From: Marinibium conchae
GTDB lineage: Bacteria > Pseudomonadota > Gammaproteobacteria > Enterobacterales > Alteromonadaceae
Assembly: GCF_015595035.1 (NCBI RefSeq)
Contig: NZ_JADNRN010000004.1
Span: forward strand, 62,001-126,000
DNA length: 64,000 nt
Reading direction: 5' to 3'
Positions within the stretch are counted from its first letter, which is position 1. Every line of letters starts with the position of its first letter. Positions 18,902 through 27,928 of this stretch are shown here, one piece after another. The position numbers and the translations under genes are program-made. The notes beneath the pieces were generated by a model, which did not search any database, was not told where the DNA came from, and saw only the letters and a program-made list of their open reading frames with translations.

Positions 18902-19060
18902 CGCTTGTTTAACCACTCTATCGCGAACTGTTGTTATTCCTAACAGTCTCGTGCCACCCTTGTCTGTTGGGATGCCTACCTGTCTGGCCGTTTGGACAAG
19001 GTATTGCTTGCTCTAAAGTTCAAGGAGAAAATGTTCAAGCTCATTGTCAACACTCTAGGA
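18902..19060 (-). pseudogene. Group II intron reverse transcriptase, N-terminal remnant
   Basis: On minus, after one in-frame stop, the translation contains RQVGIPTDKGGTRLLGITTV followed by RDRVVKQA. This is close to the RT-1/RT-2 block of LtrA-type maturases (VEIPKxxGGxRxLGIPTVxDRVVQQA). The match ends abruptly at 18902, exactly where the IS5-like fragment begins. Intron RNA domains were not recognised. It is a small, clearly degenerate piece. Confidence 0.65.
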
Positions 19061-19253
19061 GAACTCATATAGACTCTGTATATCCATTCCCGCCGCGTCT
19101 TTCGCTTTGTAAACCTATTTAAATGTCTTACACAGTCGCCCATTAGTAAGAAGTTGATCATATAAATATAATGAGTCCTTACCTTTTCCCCTCAAGCACG
19201 GTAACTTAGGCATCTATTGTCCTGCTAGGTATGCCAGCTTCGCTGGACAAATA

Positions 19254-19283
19254 AAAAGCCGACTATTTCTCAATAATCGGCTT
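19254..19283 (-). terminator. Intrinsic terminator of clpX
   Basis: The stem AAGCCGA/TCGGCTT is extended by TATT/AATA after one mismatch. On minus it is followed by TTTTTATTT. It lies about 40 bp after the clpX stop and separates clpX from the island. Confidence 0.75.
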
Positions 19284-19325
19284 ACAATTCAACTTTCTGT
19301 AAAGGCTCTTTTCGAATAAAGAAAT

Positions 19326-20603
19326 TTATTCAGATGCCGCCTTTTTATCTTGACCACTTTCATACATTAACAAAGGCTTGGACTCGCCACGTATAACCGC
19401 CTCGTCAATCACTACTTTGCTCACATCAGGGTTAGATGGGAGGTCGTACATGGTATCAAGCAAAACAGCTTCCACTATGGAGCGTAAACCGCGAGCACCT
19501 GTTTTACGTTGCATAGCTTTAGATGCAATTGCATGTAAAGCATCGTCTCTAAACTCTAGTTCAGCTTCCTCAAGAGCAAACAAAGCAGCGTATTGTTTAG
19601 TGATAGCGTTTTTAGGCTCTTTCAATATTTGTATAAGGGCGTCTTCATCAAGCTCTTCAAGACTAGTTACCACTGGTAGACGACCGATGAATTCGGGAAT
19701 CAAACCATATTTAACTAGGTCTTCAGGTTCAACTTCTTTAAATAACTGACTAACGGCCTTTTTCTCATTAGTTGTTTTGACCTCAGCGCCAAAACCAATT
19801 CCCGCACCCTTTGCTGCTCGTTGTTCAATAACCTTATCCAAGCCCGCAAATGCGCCACCGCAAATAAAGAGAATTTTTGACGTATCAACCTGCAAAAATT
19901 CTTGTTGCGGATGTTTTCTGCCGCCTTGAGGCGGCACAGAAGCAATGGTGCCTTCAATTAACTTCAAGAGTGCTTGTTGAACACCTTCACCCGATACGTC
20001 ACGGGTAATTGAAGGATTATCAGACTTTCGTGAAATCTTGTCTATTTCATCGATATACACAATTCCGCGTTGCGCTTTTTCTGGGTCGTAGTCGCATTTC
20101 TGAAGCAACTTTTGAATAATATTTTCAACATCCTCGCCAACATAACCGGCTTCAGTAAGTGTTGTTGCATCCGCCATCGTAAACGGCACATCTAGGAGTC
20201 GCGCTAAGGTCTCGGCAAGCAATGTTTTTCCGCTACCCGTTGGGCCTATCAGCAGAATGTTACTTTTTCCAAGTTCTACGCCTTCATGAGTATCATTGTT
20301 CCTGAGGCGCTTGTAATGGTTATACACTGCGACAGCAAGAACCTTTTTGGCATGTTCTTGGCCAATAACATAATCATCGAGATGTTTGTGAATTTCACTG
20401 GGCGTTGGTAACGCGTCGTTCTTTTGCTTCGGTGAAATTTCTTTTATTTCTTCACGAATGATGTCATTGCATAGCTCTACGCACTCATCGCAGATGAATA
20501 CGCTTGGCCCAGCGATTAACTTTCTTACTTCGTGTTGGCTTTTACCACAGAACGAACAATAGAGTAACTTACTATCGCCGTCTTTTTCATGGTCATCACT
20601 CAT
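19326..20603 (-). CDS. clpX: ClpXP protease ATPase subunit ClpX
   Basis: 425 residues. The N-terminal zinc-binding domain has Cys at 16, 19, 38 and 41. Walker A GPTGSGKT is at 120-127, and Walker B ([10 protein letters not shown]), sensor regions and the [10 protein letters not shown]-type C-terminal subdomain follow. ClpX unfolds tagged substrates, including ssrA-tagged proteins, and feeds them to ClpP. It lies 95 bp downstream of clpP on the same strand. The next gene on minus would normally be lon, but a terminator and an accessory island intervene. Confidence 0.98.
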   Translation of the reverse strand: MSDDHEKDGDSKLLYCSFCGKSQHEVRKLIAGPSVFICDECVELCNDIIREEIKEISPKQKNDALPTPSEIHKHLDDYVIGQEHAKKVLAVAVYNHYKRLRNNDTHEGVELGKSNILLIGPTGSGKTLLAETLARLLDVPFTMADATTLTEAGYVGEDVENIIQKLLQKCDYDPEKAQRGIVYIDEIDKISRKSDNPSITRDVSGEGVQQALLKLIEGTIASVPPQGGRKHPQQEFLQVDTSKILFICGGAFAGLDKVIEQRAAKGAGIGFGAEVKTTNEKKAVSQLFKEVEPEDLVKYGLIPEFIGRLPVVTSLEELDEDALIQILKEPKNAITKQYAALFALEEAELEFRDDALHAIASKAMQRKTGARGLRSIVEAVLLDTMYDLPSNPDVSKVVIDEAVIRGESKPLLMYESGQDKKAASE

Positions 20604-20698
20604 AAATATTGCCTTTTTTCGTACCCTTAGCGGGTTTTTAAAACAGGTTGCTAGGAAGAATTAGCATGCAACCCTTATACTATAACTGATAATGGCGA

Positions 20699-21331
20699 CT
20701 AAACTGAGTTTTTCAATACATCATCTCGACTGGCCATCACTGCATCTACCAAACCATAATCAACAGATTCTTGTGCGCTGAGGAAATTATCACGATCGGT
20801 ATCTTTTGCTACTTTATCGTAATCTTGGCCGGTGTGAGCAGCCATTAAGCGGTTCATCTTCTCTTTAATAGACAGGATTTCTTTGGCATGTATTTCAAAA
20901 TCAGACGCTTGCCCTTGGAATCCACCTAATGGTTGATGAATCATTACGCGTGAATTCGGCAAACAATAGCGTTTTCCTTTTGCGCCAGCAGACAATAAGA
21001 ATGCTCCCATGCTTGCCGCTTGACCGATACATACTGTGCTTACATCCGGTTTAATAAAATTCATGGTATCGTAAATAGCCATGCCCGCCGTTACCGACCC
21101 ACCGGGAGAATTGATATAAAGAAATATATCCTTCTCTGGATTTTCAGCTTCCAAGAACAACATTTGAGCAACAATCAGATTTGCCATGTGATCTTCAACT
21201 TGGCCAACCATGAAAATAACGTTCTCTTTCAGAAGGCGCGAATAAATGTCGTAAGAACGTTCGCCGCGAGCTGTCTGTTCAACAACCATTGGCACGAGTG
21301 CGTTTTGCGGATCTGTAATTATATTTGTCAT
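20699..21331 (-). CDS. clpP: ATP-dependent Clp protease proteolytic subunit
   Basis: 210 residues. The Ser-His-Asp triad is visible: Ser107 in [11 protein letters not shown], His132 in [10 protein letters not shown] and Asp181 in [10 protein letters not shown]. The first 14-20 residues form the propeptide region before [19 protein letters not shown]. It forms the tetradecameric chamber that works with ClpX (next gene) and any ClpA elsewhere. Upstream, the tig terminator separates it from tig by 96 bp, so it probably has its own promoter. Confidence 0.98.
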   Translation of the reverse strand: MTNIITDPQNALVPMVVEQTARGERSYDIYSRLLKENVIFMVGQVEDHMANLIVAQMLFLEAENPEKDIFLYINSPGGSVTAGMAIYDTMNFIKPDVSTVCIGQAASMGAFLLSAGAKGKRYCLPNSRVMIHQPLGGFQGQASDFEIHAKEILSIKEKMNRLMAAHTGQDYDKVAKDTDRDNFLSAQESVDYGLVDAVMASRDDVLKNSV

Positions 21332-21361
21332 AAATCTCTTAATAGAAAGTCGTCATAAAAA

Positions 21362-21386
21362 AAATGCCCGGATAGTCCGAGCATTT
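21362..21386 (-). terminator. Intrinsic terminator of tig
   Basis: AAATGC-C-CGGA, loop TAG, TCCG-A-GCATTT. The single C/A mismatch on plus is a G-U pair on the minus transcript, and eight T follow on minus. It lies between tig and clpP. Confidence 0.8.
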
Positions 21387-21427
21387 AATCAGTTCATTGC
21401 CTGTTAAGTCAATTGTTGAAGAACAAT

Positions 21428-22732
21428 TTAAGCGTTTTTGTTCATGATTTCGTCAAAAGCTTTTTTAACTTCTTTCACTTTTGCTTTTTCAAGAATTGCC
21501 TCAATCGCTTGTTCTTCCAATGCAAGATTCTGCATTTGTTGCTTTAACTCAGCATTTGTCTGGTAATACTCAACCACTTCTTTCGGGTCTTCGTAAGCCG
21601 AAGCTGCGGTTTCAATCAATGCGTTAACCTTCGCTTCATCAGCTTCAAGTTTGTTATCTTTAATTATCTCGCCTAACAACAAACCAATGCTAACGCGACG
21701 TTTAGCATTGTCTTGGAATAAATCAGCTGGAAGTTCAGGAACTTCAGCACCATTACCCTGCTGCTGGAAGCGTTGCTTAGCTTGTTCACGCAAAGCATCA
21801 ATTTCTTGGTCAACCAAAGCCTTCGGTAAATCTAGTTCATTGTTTTCCAACAAACCTGCAATCACGTTCTCTTTTACGGTTGCTTTCAAGGTTTGGTCTA
21901 GTTCTCGCTGCATATTTTTCTTAACTTCAGCTTTAAGTGCTTCAACACCACCTTCTTCAACACCGAACAATGTTGCGAACTCGTCATCTATTTTCGGTAA
22001 GTCAAGACCTTCAACTTTAGTCACAGTAATGGCAAACGACGCAGCTTTACCTTTTAATGCTTCCGCATGATAGTCTTCAGGGAAAGTTACTTCAGAAACA
22101 ACTTCCTCGCCCTTCTTAGCACCTACTAACGGTTTTTCAAACCCTGGAATCATACGGTCTTTGCCAAGCTCTAATGGGAAATCTTCGGCTTTTCCACCTT
22201 CAAATTCTTCACCGTCGATAGTACCAACGAAGTTAATGGTAACCTTGTCGTCTTTCTTTGCTTTACGCTTCACTTCTTTCCACGATGCGTGTTGCTTCTG
22301 CAAAGTTTCCATCATTGTATCTAAATCTTTTTCAGAAATTTCTACAACTGGCTTTTCGACCTTAATTTTGTCAAGACCTTCAACTTTTACTTCTGGATAT
22401 ACTTCAAAAGTAGCAACAAACTCCAGATCTTCACCGTCAACGTCTTTTGTTAAGTCAAAAGTAGGCATGCCTGCTGGAGCAATCTTTTCTTTAGTAATCG
22501 CTTCATAGAAATGACGCTGCATAACATCACCAGCCACTTCTTGACGAACAGCTTGACCAAAACGCTTTTTGATCACACTTACTGGCACCTTACCTGGACG
22601 AAAACCGTTAATACGTTGTGTTTTTGCTAATTGTTGTAAACGTGCTTTAACAGCTGAATCTACAGAATCTGCAGAAACGGTAATAGTAAGACGGCGTTCT
22701 AAACCTTGAGTCGTCTCGACTGACACTTGCAT
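21428..22732 (-). CDS. tig: Trigger factor
   Basis: 434 residues, standard length. The ribosome-binding signature [17 protein letters not shown] lies near residue 43. A central FKBP-type isomerase domain spans about residues 150-245 ([20 protein letters not shown] is its start), and an alpha-helical chaperone domain forms the C-terminal half. Trigger factor receives nascent chains at the ribosomal exit tunnel. It heads the conserved order tig-clpP-clpX and is preceded by a TATAAT promoter at 22855-22883 and a structured leader. Confidence 0.98.
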   Translation of the reverse strand: MQVSVETTQGLERRLTITVSADSVDSAVKARLQQLAKTQRINGFRPGKVPVSVIKKRFGQAVRQEVAGDVMQRHFYEAITKEKIAPAGMPTFDLTKDVDGEDLEFVATFEVYPEVKVEGLDKIKVEKPVVEISEKDLDTMMETLQKQHASWKEVKRKAKKDDKVTINFVGTIDGEEFEGGKAEDFPLELGKDRMIPGFEKPLVGAKKGEEVVSEVTFPEDYHAEALKGKAASFAITVTKVEGLDLPKIDDEFATLFGVEEGGVEALKAEVKKNMQRELDQTLKATVKENVIAGLLENNELDLPKALVDQEIDALREQAKQRFQQQGNGAEVPELPADLFQDNAKRRVSIGLLLGEIIKDNKLEADEAKVNALIETAASAYEDPKEVVEYYQTNAELKQQMQNLALEEQAIEAILEKAKVKEVKKAFDEIMNKNA

Positions 22733-22783
22733 TGTTCTACCTCAACTTGCGCTTCATTGCGCTTTACATGATTCAACACTCTT

Positions 22784-22832
22784 ATTCGGCGTACGCCGTG
22801 GTGTTGCCGAATGTGGGTATAAAAAGCCCACA
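22784..22832 (-). promoter_or_regulatory. Structured 5' leader of tig
   Basis: Two adjacent inverted repeats lie in the presumed tig leader. One has arms ATTCGGC (22784-22790) and GCCGAAT (22806-22812) and contains a 12-bp palindrome CGGCGTACGCCG (22787-22798). The other has arms TGTGGG (22812-22817) and CCCACA (22827-22832). Neither has a T-run next to it on minus that would make a clean terminator. A role in mRNA stability or translation is possible but unproven. Confidence 0.4.
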
Positions 22833-22854
22833 CGTGTTTAAAAAAGGACGCGGA

Positions 22855-22883
22855 ATTATACAGAGAGCAGGGTGTCGAGTCGA
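22855..22883 (-). promoter_or_regulatory. Probable promoter of tig
   Basis: On minus, TCGACT (22883-22878) and a perfect TATAAT (22860-22855) are 17 bp apart, with CCGCGTCC downstream. The -35 is weak (4 of 6 matches). The leader to the tig ATG would be about 115 nt. Confidence 0.5.
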
Positions 22884-22930
22884 GCAATTAGCTACATTTA
22901 TTGAAAATTAATTAGCAAAGACGATAAAAC

Positions 22931-22956
22931 ACTCCATATTTACGCAAAGATGGAGT
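22931..22956 (-). terminator. Probable terminator of the tRNA operon
   Basis: A 7-bp perfect stem (ACTCCAT/ATGGAGT) with a 12-nt loop is followed on minus by GTTTTATC. It lies about 85 bp after the last tRNA gene. Moderate strength. Confidence 0.5.
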
Positions 22957-23040
22957 TAACACTAGCGGATATAAAGATTTTACGCTCTGCTAAAATTAGC
23001 TTGCTGTATAGAGCTTATTGAAGATATTAGAACTGAAAAG

Positions 23041-23117
23041 TGGTCGGTGAGATAGGATTCGAACCTACGACCCCCTGGACCCAAACCAGGTGCGCTACCA
23101 AGCTGCGCCACTCACCG
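23041..23117 (-). tRNA. tRNA-Pro (anticodon TGG), copy 2
   Basis: 77 nt including an encoded 3' CCA. The anticodon stem CCTGG/CCAGG encloses loop TTTGGGT, giving TGG. The T-arm GGTTCGAATCC and the acceptor pairing CGGTGAG/CTCACCG are intact. It is identical over its whole length to the copy at 23584-23660. Last gene of the five-tRNA minus-strand operon. Confidence 0.96.
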
Positions 23118-23195
23118 CCATTATTTCTTTGCAACATGTAATGACGGAAGCCGTTAATGCTGTGTAACTTGCAACTTATGACTTGCAATTATAGA

Positions 23196-23280
23196 TGGTG
23201 CGGAAGGAGAGACTTGAACTCTCACGCCGTGAAGCACTGGAACCTAAATCCAGCGTGTCTACCAATTCCACCACTCCCGC
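23196..23280 (-). tRNA. tRNA-Leu (anticodon TAG)
   Basis: 85 nt with encoded CCA and the long variable arm of a class II tRNA (TGCTTCACGGCGT region). The anticodon stem CTGGA/TCCAG encloses TTTAGGT, giving TAG, which reads CUA and related Leu codons. The acceptor GCGGGAG pairs with CTTCCGC through a G-U pair. Confidence 0.95.
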
Positions 23281-23366
23281 AAAACTGTGCCTAAAGTAAT
23301 CTTTAGAGCTTGCCGTTGGCCTGAACCTACTGGTGATGTAGCTTGCATTCAAACCTGGCAGAAAAG

Positions 23367-23443
23367 TGGGGTGGACGATGGGGTTTGAACCCACGACCGC
23401 TGGAATCACAATCCAGAGCTCTACCAACTGAGCTACGCCCACC
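23367..23443 (-). tRNA. tRNA-His (anticodon GTG)
   Basis: 77 nt counting the extra 5' G(-1) characteristic of tRNA-His and the encoded CCA. The anticodon stem CTGGA/TCCAG encloses TTGTGAT, giving GTG. The T-arm GGGTTCAAACCC is perfect. Confidence 0.95.
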
Positions 23444-23487
23444 ACTGTTTCTTACACTATTTATCGCCTCATCTGCTCACGCTCGTA

Positions 23488-23564
23488 TGGCGCGTCCGGC
23501 AGGATTCGAACCTGCGACCACCCGCTTAGAAGGCGGGTGCTCTATCCAGCTGAGCTACGGACGC
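23488..23564 (-). tRNA. tRNA-Arg (anticodon TCT)
   Basis: 77 nt with encoded CCA. The anticodon stem CCCGC/GCGGG encloses CTTCTAA, giving TCT, which reads AGA/AGG. The E. coli counterpart at this place in the argX-hisR-leuT-proM operon reads CGG, so the position is conserved but the Arg isoacceptor differs. Confidence 0.95.
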
Positions 23565-23583
23565 TCGTCGAATCAAAAGCAAA

Positions 23584-23660
23584 TGGTCGGTGAGATAGGA
23601 TTCGAACCTACGACCCCCTGGACCCAAACCAGGTGCGCTACCAAGCTGCGCCACTCACCG
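23584..23660 (-). tRNA. tRNA-Pro (anticodon TGG), copy 1
   Basis: 77 nt with encoded CCA, first gene of the operon. It is base-for-base identical to the last gene (23041-23117), so the array is flanked by a duplicated proline tRNA. Confidence 0.96.
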
Positions 23661-23699
23661 AACAATGTAACGATAGAACACTACCGCTACGGGGGGCGC

Positions 23700-23728
23700 A
23701 TATTACCGACTTGACCTGATATCGTCAA
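23700..23728 (-). promoter_or_regulatory. Promoter of the tRNA operon
   Basis: On minus, TTGACG (23728-23723) and TAATAT (23705-23700) are exactly 17 bp apart. They are followed by a GC-rich discriminator (GCGCCCCCC), the hallmark of stringently controlled stable-RNA promoters. The first tRNA starts about 40 bp further on. Confidence 0.8.
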
Positions 23729-23873
23729 ACACTTTTTGCGATGAATTTAAGTTTTTTTTCACTTGTTCAAAAAGCAGTCAGATTTTGCGCATTCAGCTCT
23801 CGTAGCAGTATATTTTTGATGCTGTTTTGATTAAACTACAGCGCATTGATTCTGCAGCACAAAGACACAGTAC

Positions 23874-24764
23874 ATGACCGCTCACTTAATTGATGGCAAA
23901 AAGATTGCCAAACACGTTCGACACAATGTCCATGCCTATGTAGATACGCTGAAAGAGGCCAACAAACGCGTACCAGGTCTCGCGGTTGTGCTAGTGGGCA
24001 ATAATGAAGCTTCAAAAGTGTACGTAAGTAATAAAACAAAAGCCTGCGAAGAAGTTGGCTTTTTATCTCGCACCTATGACCTTCCCGCTAGTACCAACGA
24101 AAGCGAATTATTAGCATTGGTTGACACCTTAAATAAAGACGATGAAATCGATGGTATTCTCGTGCAACTCCCGCTTCCGGCAGGTCTAAATGCAGAGAAA
24201 GTGCTTGAACAAATTCATCCTCACAAAGATGTCGATGGTTTCCATCCCTACAACATTGGCCGTTTGGCTCAACGAATGCCAGCGCTGCGACCATGTACCC
24301 CTAAGGGCATCATGACAATGATAGAAGCGACAAAGCGCCCAGTTAAAGGCTTAGACGCAGTGATCATAGGTGCATCCAATATCGTGGGTCGCCCAATGGG
24401 GCTAGAGCTTCTGCTTGCCGGCTGCACTGTGACTACCTGCCACAAATTTACTAAAGACTTGAAAAGCCATGTACAGCGCGCTGACCTATTAGTCGTCGCT
24501 GTAGGTAAGCCTCACTTTATTCCTGGTGAGTGGATAAAAAAAGGAGCGATCGTTATCGATGTGGGCATAAACCGTCTAGACGATGGTAAGCTCACAGGGG
24601 ATGTTGAATTTGATCTCGCAAAAGATAGAGCAGACTGGATCACGCCTGTTCCCGGCGGTGTCGGCCCTATGACTGTCGCCAGTTTAATTGAAAACACCTT
24701 GGAAGCTTACGTTAAGTACCACTCTGCTTCGGCGAAAGCGACGCAGACGAGTCACTCGCAGTGA
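23874..24764 (+). CDS. folD: Bifunctional methylenetetrahydrofolate dehydrogenase / cyclohydrolase
   Basis: 296 residues. The family blocks are in order: [13 protein letters not shown] with the catalytic Lys near residue 54, [25 protein letters not shown], the nucleotide-binding [11 protein letters not shown] and [14 protein letters not shown]. It interconverts 5,10-methylene-THF and 10-formyl-THF in one-carbon metabolism. The last 4 bases overlap the GTG start of the DUF1415 gene. It is divergent from the tRNA operon, matching the folD-tRNA neighbourhood seen in related genomes. Confidence 0.97.
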   Translation: MTAHLIDGKKIAKHVRHNVHAYVDTLKEANKRVPGLAVVLVGNNEASKVYVSNKTKACEEVGFLSRTYDLPASTNESELLALVDTLNKDDEIDGILVQLPLPAGLNAEKVLEQIHPHKDVDGFHPYNIGRLAQRMPALRPCTPKGIMTMIEATKRPVKGLDAVIIGASNIVGRPMGLELLLAGCTVTTCHKFTKDLKSHVQRADLLVVAVGKPHFIPGEWIKKGAIVIDVGINRLDDGKLTGDVEFDLAKDRADWITPVPGGVGPMTVASLIENTLEAYVKYHSASAKATQTSHSQ

Positions 24765-25321
24765 CAAGTAATATCGACCCAAATCGCGCCATTCAAAATA
24801 CCCTACACTGGGTAGATAAGGTTATTATTGGCGAAAATTTGTGTCCCTTTGCAAAAAAAGAACGGGACCAACAGTCAATTAGAGCCCTGTGTTGTGATGA
24901 AAAAAGCACTGAATATACACTACAAGCTTTGCTCGACGAATTTGCCTATCTTGAAGAAAATCCAAAGACAGAAACAACGCTTTTCATTTTGCCAAGTAGC
25001 TATTTGGACTTTTTTGATTATCTCGACCTAGTTGATATGGCAAACCAGTTACTGGTAAAAGAGGACTACGAGGGCATTTTCCAATTAGCAACCTTCCATC
25101 CAGCTTATCTGTTTGATGGCGCGCCGGCCGATGACCCAAGCCACTATACTAACCGGTCGCCCTACCCTATGCTTCACATCATTCGAGAGGAAAGCTTAGA
25201 AAAGGCATTGAATCACTTCCCTAACCCTGAAGCTATTCCAGAGCGTAATATTCGCCATGCTCAAAGTTTGGGTGCAGAATTCTTCAAACAAATACTCGGC
25301 TACGACAGTAGCAAGCACTAA
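24761..25321 (+). CDS. DUF1415 family protein
   Basis: 186 residues with a GTG start overlapping the folD stop (GTGA), so translation is coupled. The N-terminus ([19 protein letters not shown]) and the C-terminal region ([20 protein letters not shown] and the segment after it) match the DUF1415 pattern as I remember it, including the conserved GxNLCPFA and NRSPYPxLHI blocks. No membrane segment or signal. The function of this cytoplasmic family is unknown. The coupling with folD is suggestive only. Confidence 0.85.
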   Translation: MTSNIDPNRAIQNTLHWVDKVIIGENLCPFAKKERDQQSIRALCCDEKSTEYTLQALLDEFAYLEENPKTETTLFILPSSYLDFFDYLDLVDMANQLLVKEDYEGIFQLATFHPAYLFDGAPADDPSHYTNRSPYPMLHIIREESLEKALNHFPNPEAIPERNIRHAQSLGAEFFKQILGYDSSKH

Positions 25322-25352
25322 GGTTGATGCCAAAAAGTAAGGTGGTCGTTAA

Positions 25353-26084
25353 ATGAGTGCTATTTCAATCTACCCTATCGCTTATATAAGCACACCTTTC
25401 GACCAAAAATTTGGGATTCCACGGCAATCTCAAGCCTTGAGTAAAGCACGTGGTAAAATAACATTTTCGGAAAATATTAACCCGCAGAACGCCTGTCGAG
25501 GACTGGAGCAGTTCTCTCACCTATGGCTGAGCTTTGTATTCCATGAAAATATGGATGCAGCTTACAGCGATACCGTGCGGCCACCGCGCTTAGGTGGAAA
25601 TAAAAAGATAGGCGTATTTGCCAGCAGAAGTACCTTCCGGCCGAATCCGCTTGGTTTGTCTCTGGTAAAGAACAAGGGCTTAAATTCTCAGGGTGAATTA
25701 CTAGTGCAAGGTGTCGATCTACTTGATCAAACACCCATCGTTGATATAAAGCCCTACATAGCCTACGCCGATCAACCCGAATTTATAACAAAATCGGCAC
25801 ACGATTCTACGGCTGTATTCTCTGGCTATGCTGAAGATAAGCCTGATGTGAAAGCGGTATTTATTGATAACATGGTGGGTGAGTCGCTGAAGCTTATCGA
25901 CAAACAGATACCCGATTTTTCAGCACTATTGATCAATGTGCTACAGCAAGACCCAAGGCCAGCATACAAGAGAAAGCAAAGCGACAATAAAACCTACCAT
26001 ATCAGTTTGTATAAACATGATATCGCTTGGGTTGTGGAACAAAATTCGATTCGTGTTTTAAAGATTAGTATGACTAAAAGCTAA
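25353..26084 (+). CDS. trmO: tRNA (N6-threonylcarbamoyladenosine37-N6)-methyltransferase TrmO
   Basis: 243 residues of the TsaA/YaeB family. The N-terminal beta-barrel domain carries IAYISTPFDQKFGIPRQ, the conserved FASRSTFRPNPLGLSLV block near residue 90 and the VDIKPYI segment. A C-terminal domain follows, with DPRPAYKR near residue 205. TrmO uses S-adenosylmethionine to methylate t6A37 in ANN-decoding tRNAs. It lies 31 bp after the DUF1415 gene, probably in one transcript with folD. Confidence 0.9.
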   Translation: MSAISIYPIAYISTPFDQKFGIPRQSQALSKARGKITFSENINPQNACRGLEQFSHLWLSFVFHENMDAAYSDTVRPPRLGGNKKIGVFASRSTFRPNPLGLSLVKNKGLNSQGELLVQGVDLLDQTPIVDIKPYIAYADQPEFITKSAHDSTAVFSGYAEDKPDVKAVFIDNMVGESLKLIDKQIPDFSALLINVLQQDPRPAYKRKQSDNKTYHISLYKHDIAWVVEQNSIRVLKISMTKS

Positions 26085-26210
26085 CATGTAGTGGCAAATT
26101 ACGCAGCAAATAGCATTTTATTCTTTTTACCAAGCGCTTCGGCTGATAAACTTCTGCCCAATCACGAGCATTGAAGCTCGAGCACAAAAATATCAAGGTA
26201 AAATAAGATA

Positions 26211-27920
26211 ATGCGCACTTCACAATATTTACTCGCTACTCAAAAAGAAACACCTGCCGAAGCCGAAGTTGCTAGTCATCAGTTAATGCTGCGTGCCGGT
26301 ATGGTAAGAAAGTTAGCATCAGGCTTGTATAACTGGCTTCCCTCAGGTCTACGCGTGGTAAATAAAGTTGCCGCAATCGTCAGAGACGAAATGAACAAGG
26401 CGGGCGCTATCGAAATATCAATGCCGGTTGTGCAACCTGCCGACTTGTGGGTCGAATCGGGGCGATGGGATGACTACGGGCCTGAGTTACTGCGAATCAA
26501 AGATCGCCATCAACGTGACTTCGTATTAGGCCCAACGCATGAAGAAGTTATCACTGACCTTGTAAAAACTGAGGTAAATAGCTACAAACAACTTCCTCTT
26601 AACTTATATCAAATACAGACTAAATTTAGAGATGAGGTTCGTCCGCGCTTTGGTATCATGCGAAGCCGTGAATTCATTATGAAGGATGCCTACTCGTTTC
26701 ATATCGACGAACAAAGCCTTGATGAAACTTATCAACGTATGCATCAAGCTTACTGCAATATTTTTGAGAGAATTGGTTTACAATATCGCCCCGTTATTGC
26801 CGATTCTGGCTCTATTGGCGGTGCGGTGTCTCATGAATTTCATGTGCTCGCTGACTCCGGTGAAGACGATATAGCATACAGCGATAGCAGTGATTACGCT
26901 GCAAACGTTGAATTGGCTGAAGCGCTCGCTGTAGGCGAAAAAACCGCGCCATCTCAACGCATCAAGCTAGTCGATACGCCAAATGCAAAAACAATTGATG
27001 CCGTTTCCAAGCTATTGGAATGCGATATCACGAAGACTGTAAAAACACTGATAGTTAATGCGAGTGAAGAATCAGAGCATGATTTTGTAGCTTTGGTGCT
27101 GCGTGGTGACCATAGTTTAAATAATATCAAAGCAGAAAAGCTGGAACTCGTCGCCAGCCCACTTCAAATGGCAGACGAAGCAGCAGTAAAAGCTAAGCTT
27201 TCATGTGATTTCGGTTCGCTGGGTCCAGTCGAACTTGGCTTTCCCGTTATAGTTGACCGCAGTGCTGAGCGCGTAGCTGACTTCGTTTGTGGCGCGAATC
27301 AAGATGATAAACACTTTGTTGGGGCGAATTGGGAGTCTGATGTAAAAGACTACAGTGTTGCCGATTTACGTAATGTTGTTGAAGGCGATCCCTCTCCAGA
27401 TGGTAAAGGCACGTTAGCCATTACTAAGGGCATTGAAGTTGGTCATATTTTTCAACTTGGTGACAAATATTCTACCGCTATGAATTGCGGCGTTCTAAAC
27501 GAAACAGGAAAACACGAAGTATTGCAGATGGGCTGCTATGGCATTGGTGTTACGCGCATCGTTGCAGCGGCTATTGAACAAAACAATGACAAATATGGCA
27601 TTATTTGGCCTACAAGTATCGCGCCTTTTTCAGTGGTCATTATTCCAATGAATATGCATAAATCTCATAGAGTTATGGAAACGGCCGAAAAGCTCTACAA
27701 AGAGCTAAGCGAAGCTGGCGTTGAGGTTTTGTTTGACGACCGCAAAGAGCGACCAGGTGTCATGTTTAATGATATGGAATTAATTGGCATACCTAATAGC
27801 ATTGTAATCGGCGAGCGAAATCTTGATAATCAACAAGTCGAAGTAAAAGACAGAAAATCTGGTGAGAAAATACTTCTCAATATTGAAGAGGTTGTTTCTC
27901 ACATTCAAAACCTAGGTTAA
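26211..27920 (+). CDS. proS: Prolyl-tRNA synthetase
   Basis: 569 residues, the bacterial-type ProRS. Class II motif 2 ([21 protein letters not shown]) and motif 3 ([14 protein letters not shown]) flank an inserted YbaK-like editing domain at about residues 225-400, which removes Ala-tRNA-Pro. A C-terminal anticodon-binding domain includes [19 protein letters not shown]. The gene follows trmO after 126 bp. Its substrate, tRNA-Pro(TGG), is encoded twice in this window. Confidence 0.97.
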   Translation: MRTSQYLLATQKETPAEAEVASHQLMLRAGMVRKLASGLYNWLPSGLRVVNKVAAIVRDEMNKAGAIEISMPVVQPADLWVESGRWDDYGPELLRIKDRHQRDFVLGPTHEEVITDLVKTEVNSYKQLPLNLYQIQTKFRDEVRPRFGIMRSREFIMKDAYSFHIDEQSLDETYQRMHQAYCNIFERIGLQYRPVIADSGSIGGAVSHEFHVLADSGEDDIAYSDSSDYAANVELAEALAVGEKTAPSQRIKLVDTPNAKTIDAVSKLLECDITKTVKTLIVNASEESEHDFVALVLRGDHSLNNIKAEKLELVASPLQMADEAAVKAKLSCDFGSLGPVELGFPVIVDRSAERVADFVCGANQDDKHFVGANWESDVKDYSVADLRNVVEGDPSPDGKGTLAITKGIEVGHIFQLGDKYSTAMNCGVLNETGKHEVLQMGCYGIGVTRIVAAAIEQNNDKYGIIWPTSIAPFSVVIIPMNMHKSHRVMETAEKLYKELSEAGVEVLFDDRKERPGVMFNDMELIGIPNSIVIGERNLDNQQVEVKDRKSGEKILLNIEEVVSHIQNLG

Positions 27921-27928
27921 GTAATTTA

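Noticed and set aside
18976-19161. 61-codon minus-strand frame in the island
   Set aside because: It is out of frame with the group II RT-like translation and has no family features; it is part of the decayed element.
22161-22508. Plus-strand frames opposite tig
   Set aside because: Shadow of the tig coding sequence; composition and position explained by trigger factor.
23343-23714. Plus-strand 123-codon frame across the tRNA cluster
   Set aside because: It is antisense to the His, Arg and Pro tRNA genes; its peptide is the well-known spurious translation of tRNA sequence.
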